DNA of 64,000 nt from positions 58,429,703-58,493,702 of the forward strand of contig CAMGYJ010000002.1 in the NCBI GenBank assembly GCA_946122785.1. The letters are read 5' to 3'. The translations under genes were made by a program, and so were the position numbers. The notes below the pieces were generated by a model that was given only the letters and a program-made list of their open reading frames with translations, had not been told where the DNA came from and did no database searches. Positions 63,401 through 64,000 of this stretch are shown here, in pieces; the stretch's first letter is position 1; every line of letters begins with the position of its first letter. The stretch is from Linum tenue. Taxonomy: Eukaryota; Streptophyta; Magnoliopsida; Malpighiales; Linaceae.

Positions 63401-63852
63401 GAGGACTAGAACAAGTGTTTCATCCCACTGCTTTTGAGCAGTGTTCCGACTGCAAATTCAAGCATAGAAGAAAAAAATGAAACAAAAAGGTTTTGACTGA
63501 GGTAGGAACTTTTGTAAGAGTCTAATTTCAGTTTGATTCCTTCCTAAACCATATTTAAACCTGTGATGAATCAACATATGAACAGCTTTCCCTCCCCGAG
63601 TTCCTAGTTCTTTGCCCTGCCATTCATCTTTCGAGGAAGTAGCTACCTACAAAAACCACTTGAATCTGTTGAAACAAACAAGAAATGCGCTCTCACACAA
63701 AAATCTAATGACAGTGCTGCTACCATGTGAGATGCACGATCCAAAGCAGGGAAGATGTAATTCCAGAGACAGTCTTCCCACATTCTTCTTGAAAGCTTTT
63801 GCCCATGACTCCCTAGAGTTTGAAAAAGTGTCCTGACAGCTGCATTTCTAAC
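60492..63852 (-). CDS. MON2: MON2-like trafficking scaffold, C-terminal 13 exons (partial)
   Basis: Thirteen exons join in phase: 63724-63852, 63561-63646, 63334-63449, 63130-63242, 62843-62966, 62517-62638, 62238-62421, 61921-62140, 61434-61749, 61200-61339, 60967-61091, 60680-60884, 60492-60588. They encode the last 658 residues. The run VRNAAVRTLFQTLGSHGQKL, MWEDCLWNYIFPALDRASH, KQWDETLVLVLGGIARLLR, AINCLQTTVISH, SYLVSILEVYEYV, FAEKLVPVLVELLLQAP, RPLPRTRLEEIKYVLQELA and LLRLVSKELGLEKEDQ follows plant MON2 homologues in order. MON2 is a large HEAT/ARM-repeat relative of Sec7 ARF-GEFs without the Sec7 catalytic domain. In yeast and animals it acts with Dopey at the trans-Golgi/endosome in trafficking; plant homologues are presumed similar. 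Plant proteins are about 1600 residues, so the N-terminal 60% lies beyond the right edge. No break is seen. Confidence 0.93.
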
Positions 63853-64000
63853 CTGTAATGAAGAACCAGAGTTTCTCATTCAAAAAGATCAGTCAACAGC
63901 AATGACAGACTAATTCCTTCAGTTAAATATTGGTCTCTCAAATCCGAATTCAATTAGCAAGTGCACTTTCCTACTCAGACAGAAACTCACTACGCAAAAA

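Overview
The window is nuclear DNA of a flowering plant, most likely a eudicot; I cannot fix the genus. The grounds are multi-exon genes with GT-AG introns whose phases join cleanly, plant-specific families (an EDR1-like Raf kinase, an SMP-domain LEA protein, eight-cysteine defensin-like peptides, a plant-mobile-domain gene), and a dense load of typical plant transposons.

Five host genes can be supported. Two paralogous defensin-like secreted peptides lie on the minus strand near 4.6-4.9 kb and 15.1-16.1 kb, each with an identically sized 61-base signal-peptide exon and the same TATA-proximal promoter block. A 13-exon EDR1-type MAPKKK of 968 aa occupies 30.2-36.6 kb (minus). A three-exon LEA D-34/SMP gene of 263 aa lies at 43.6-45.0 kb (plus) behind an ABRE/RY seed-type promoter. 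The last 13 exons (658 aa) of a MON2-like trafficking scaffold gene run off the right edge at 60.5-63.9 kb (minus).

Between them lies a transposon landscape whose ends can often be set exactly by target-site duplications (TSDs). It includes a 0.5-kb MULE-type MITE (3.2 kb), a minus-oriented Ty3/gypsy LTR with its 3' internal region (5.8-8.8 kb), a decayed LINE cut by a hAT element (8.9-10.7 kb), a second hAT-type MITE (10.8-11.4 kb) and a hAT deletion derivative (14.0-14.7 kb). A nested stack follows at 17-29 kb: a gypsy LTR, then a Ty1/copia pol split by a 4.7-kb CACTA element that itself holds a 573-bp solo LTR, then another hAT and a 5'-truncated LINE with poly(A) and a 15-bp TSD. Further right are a second MULE-type MITE (37.5-38.0 kb), an Athila-like gypsy pol plus LTR fragment (38.8-42.0 kb), and LTR-like and repeat-rich tracts (45-49 kb).

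The most striking object is a complete 5.03-kb Mutator-like element at 50,026-55,057, with roughly 150-bp terminal inverted repeats and a perfect 9-bp TSD. Its MuDR-type transposase is broken by stops and a frameshift. On the opposite strand it carries a three-exon plant-mobile-domain gene that is still open. Both subterminal regions are arrays of about eight short AAACCGC...GCGGTTT hairpins, and an approximately 200-bp inverted repeat sits in the introns of the two convergent genes. To its right (55-60 kb) a direct repeat pair flanks a 3-kb segment with long inverted repeats, internal duplication and a LINE that contains its own inverted duplication.
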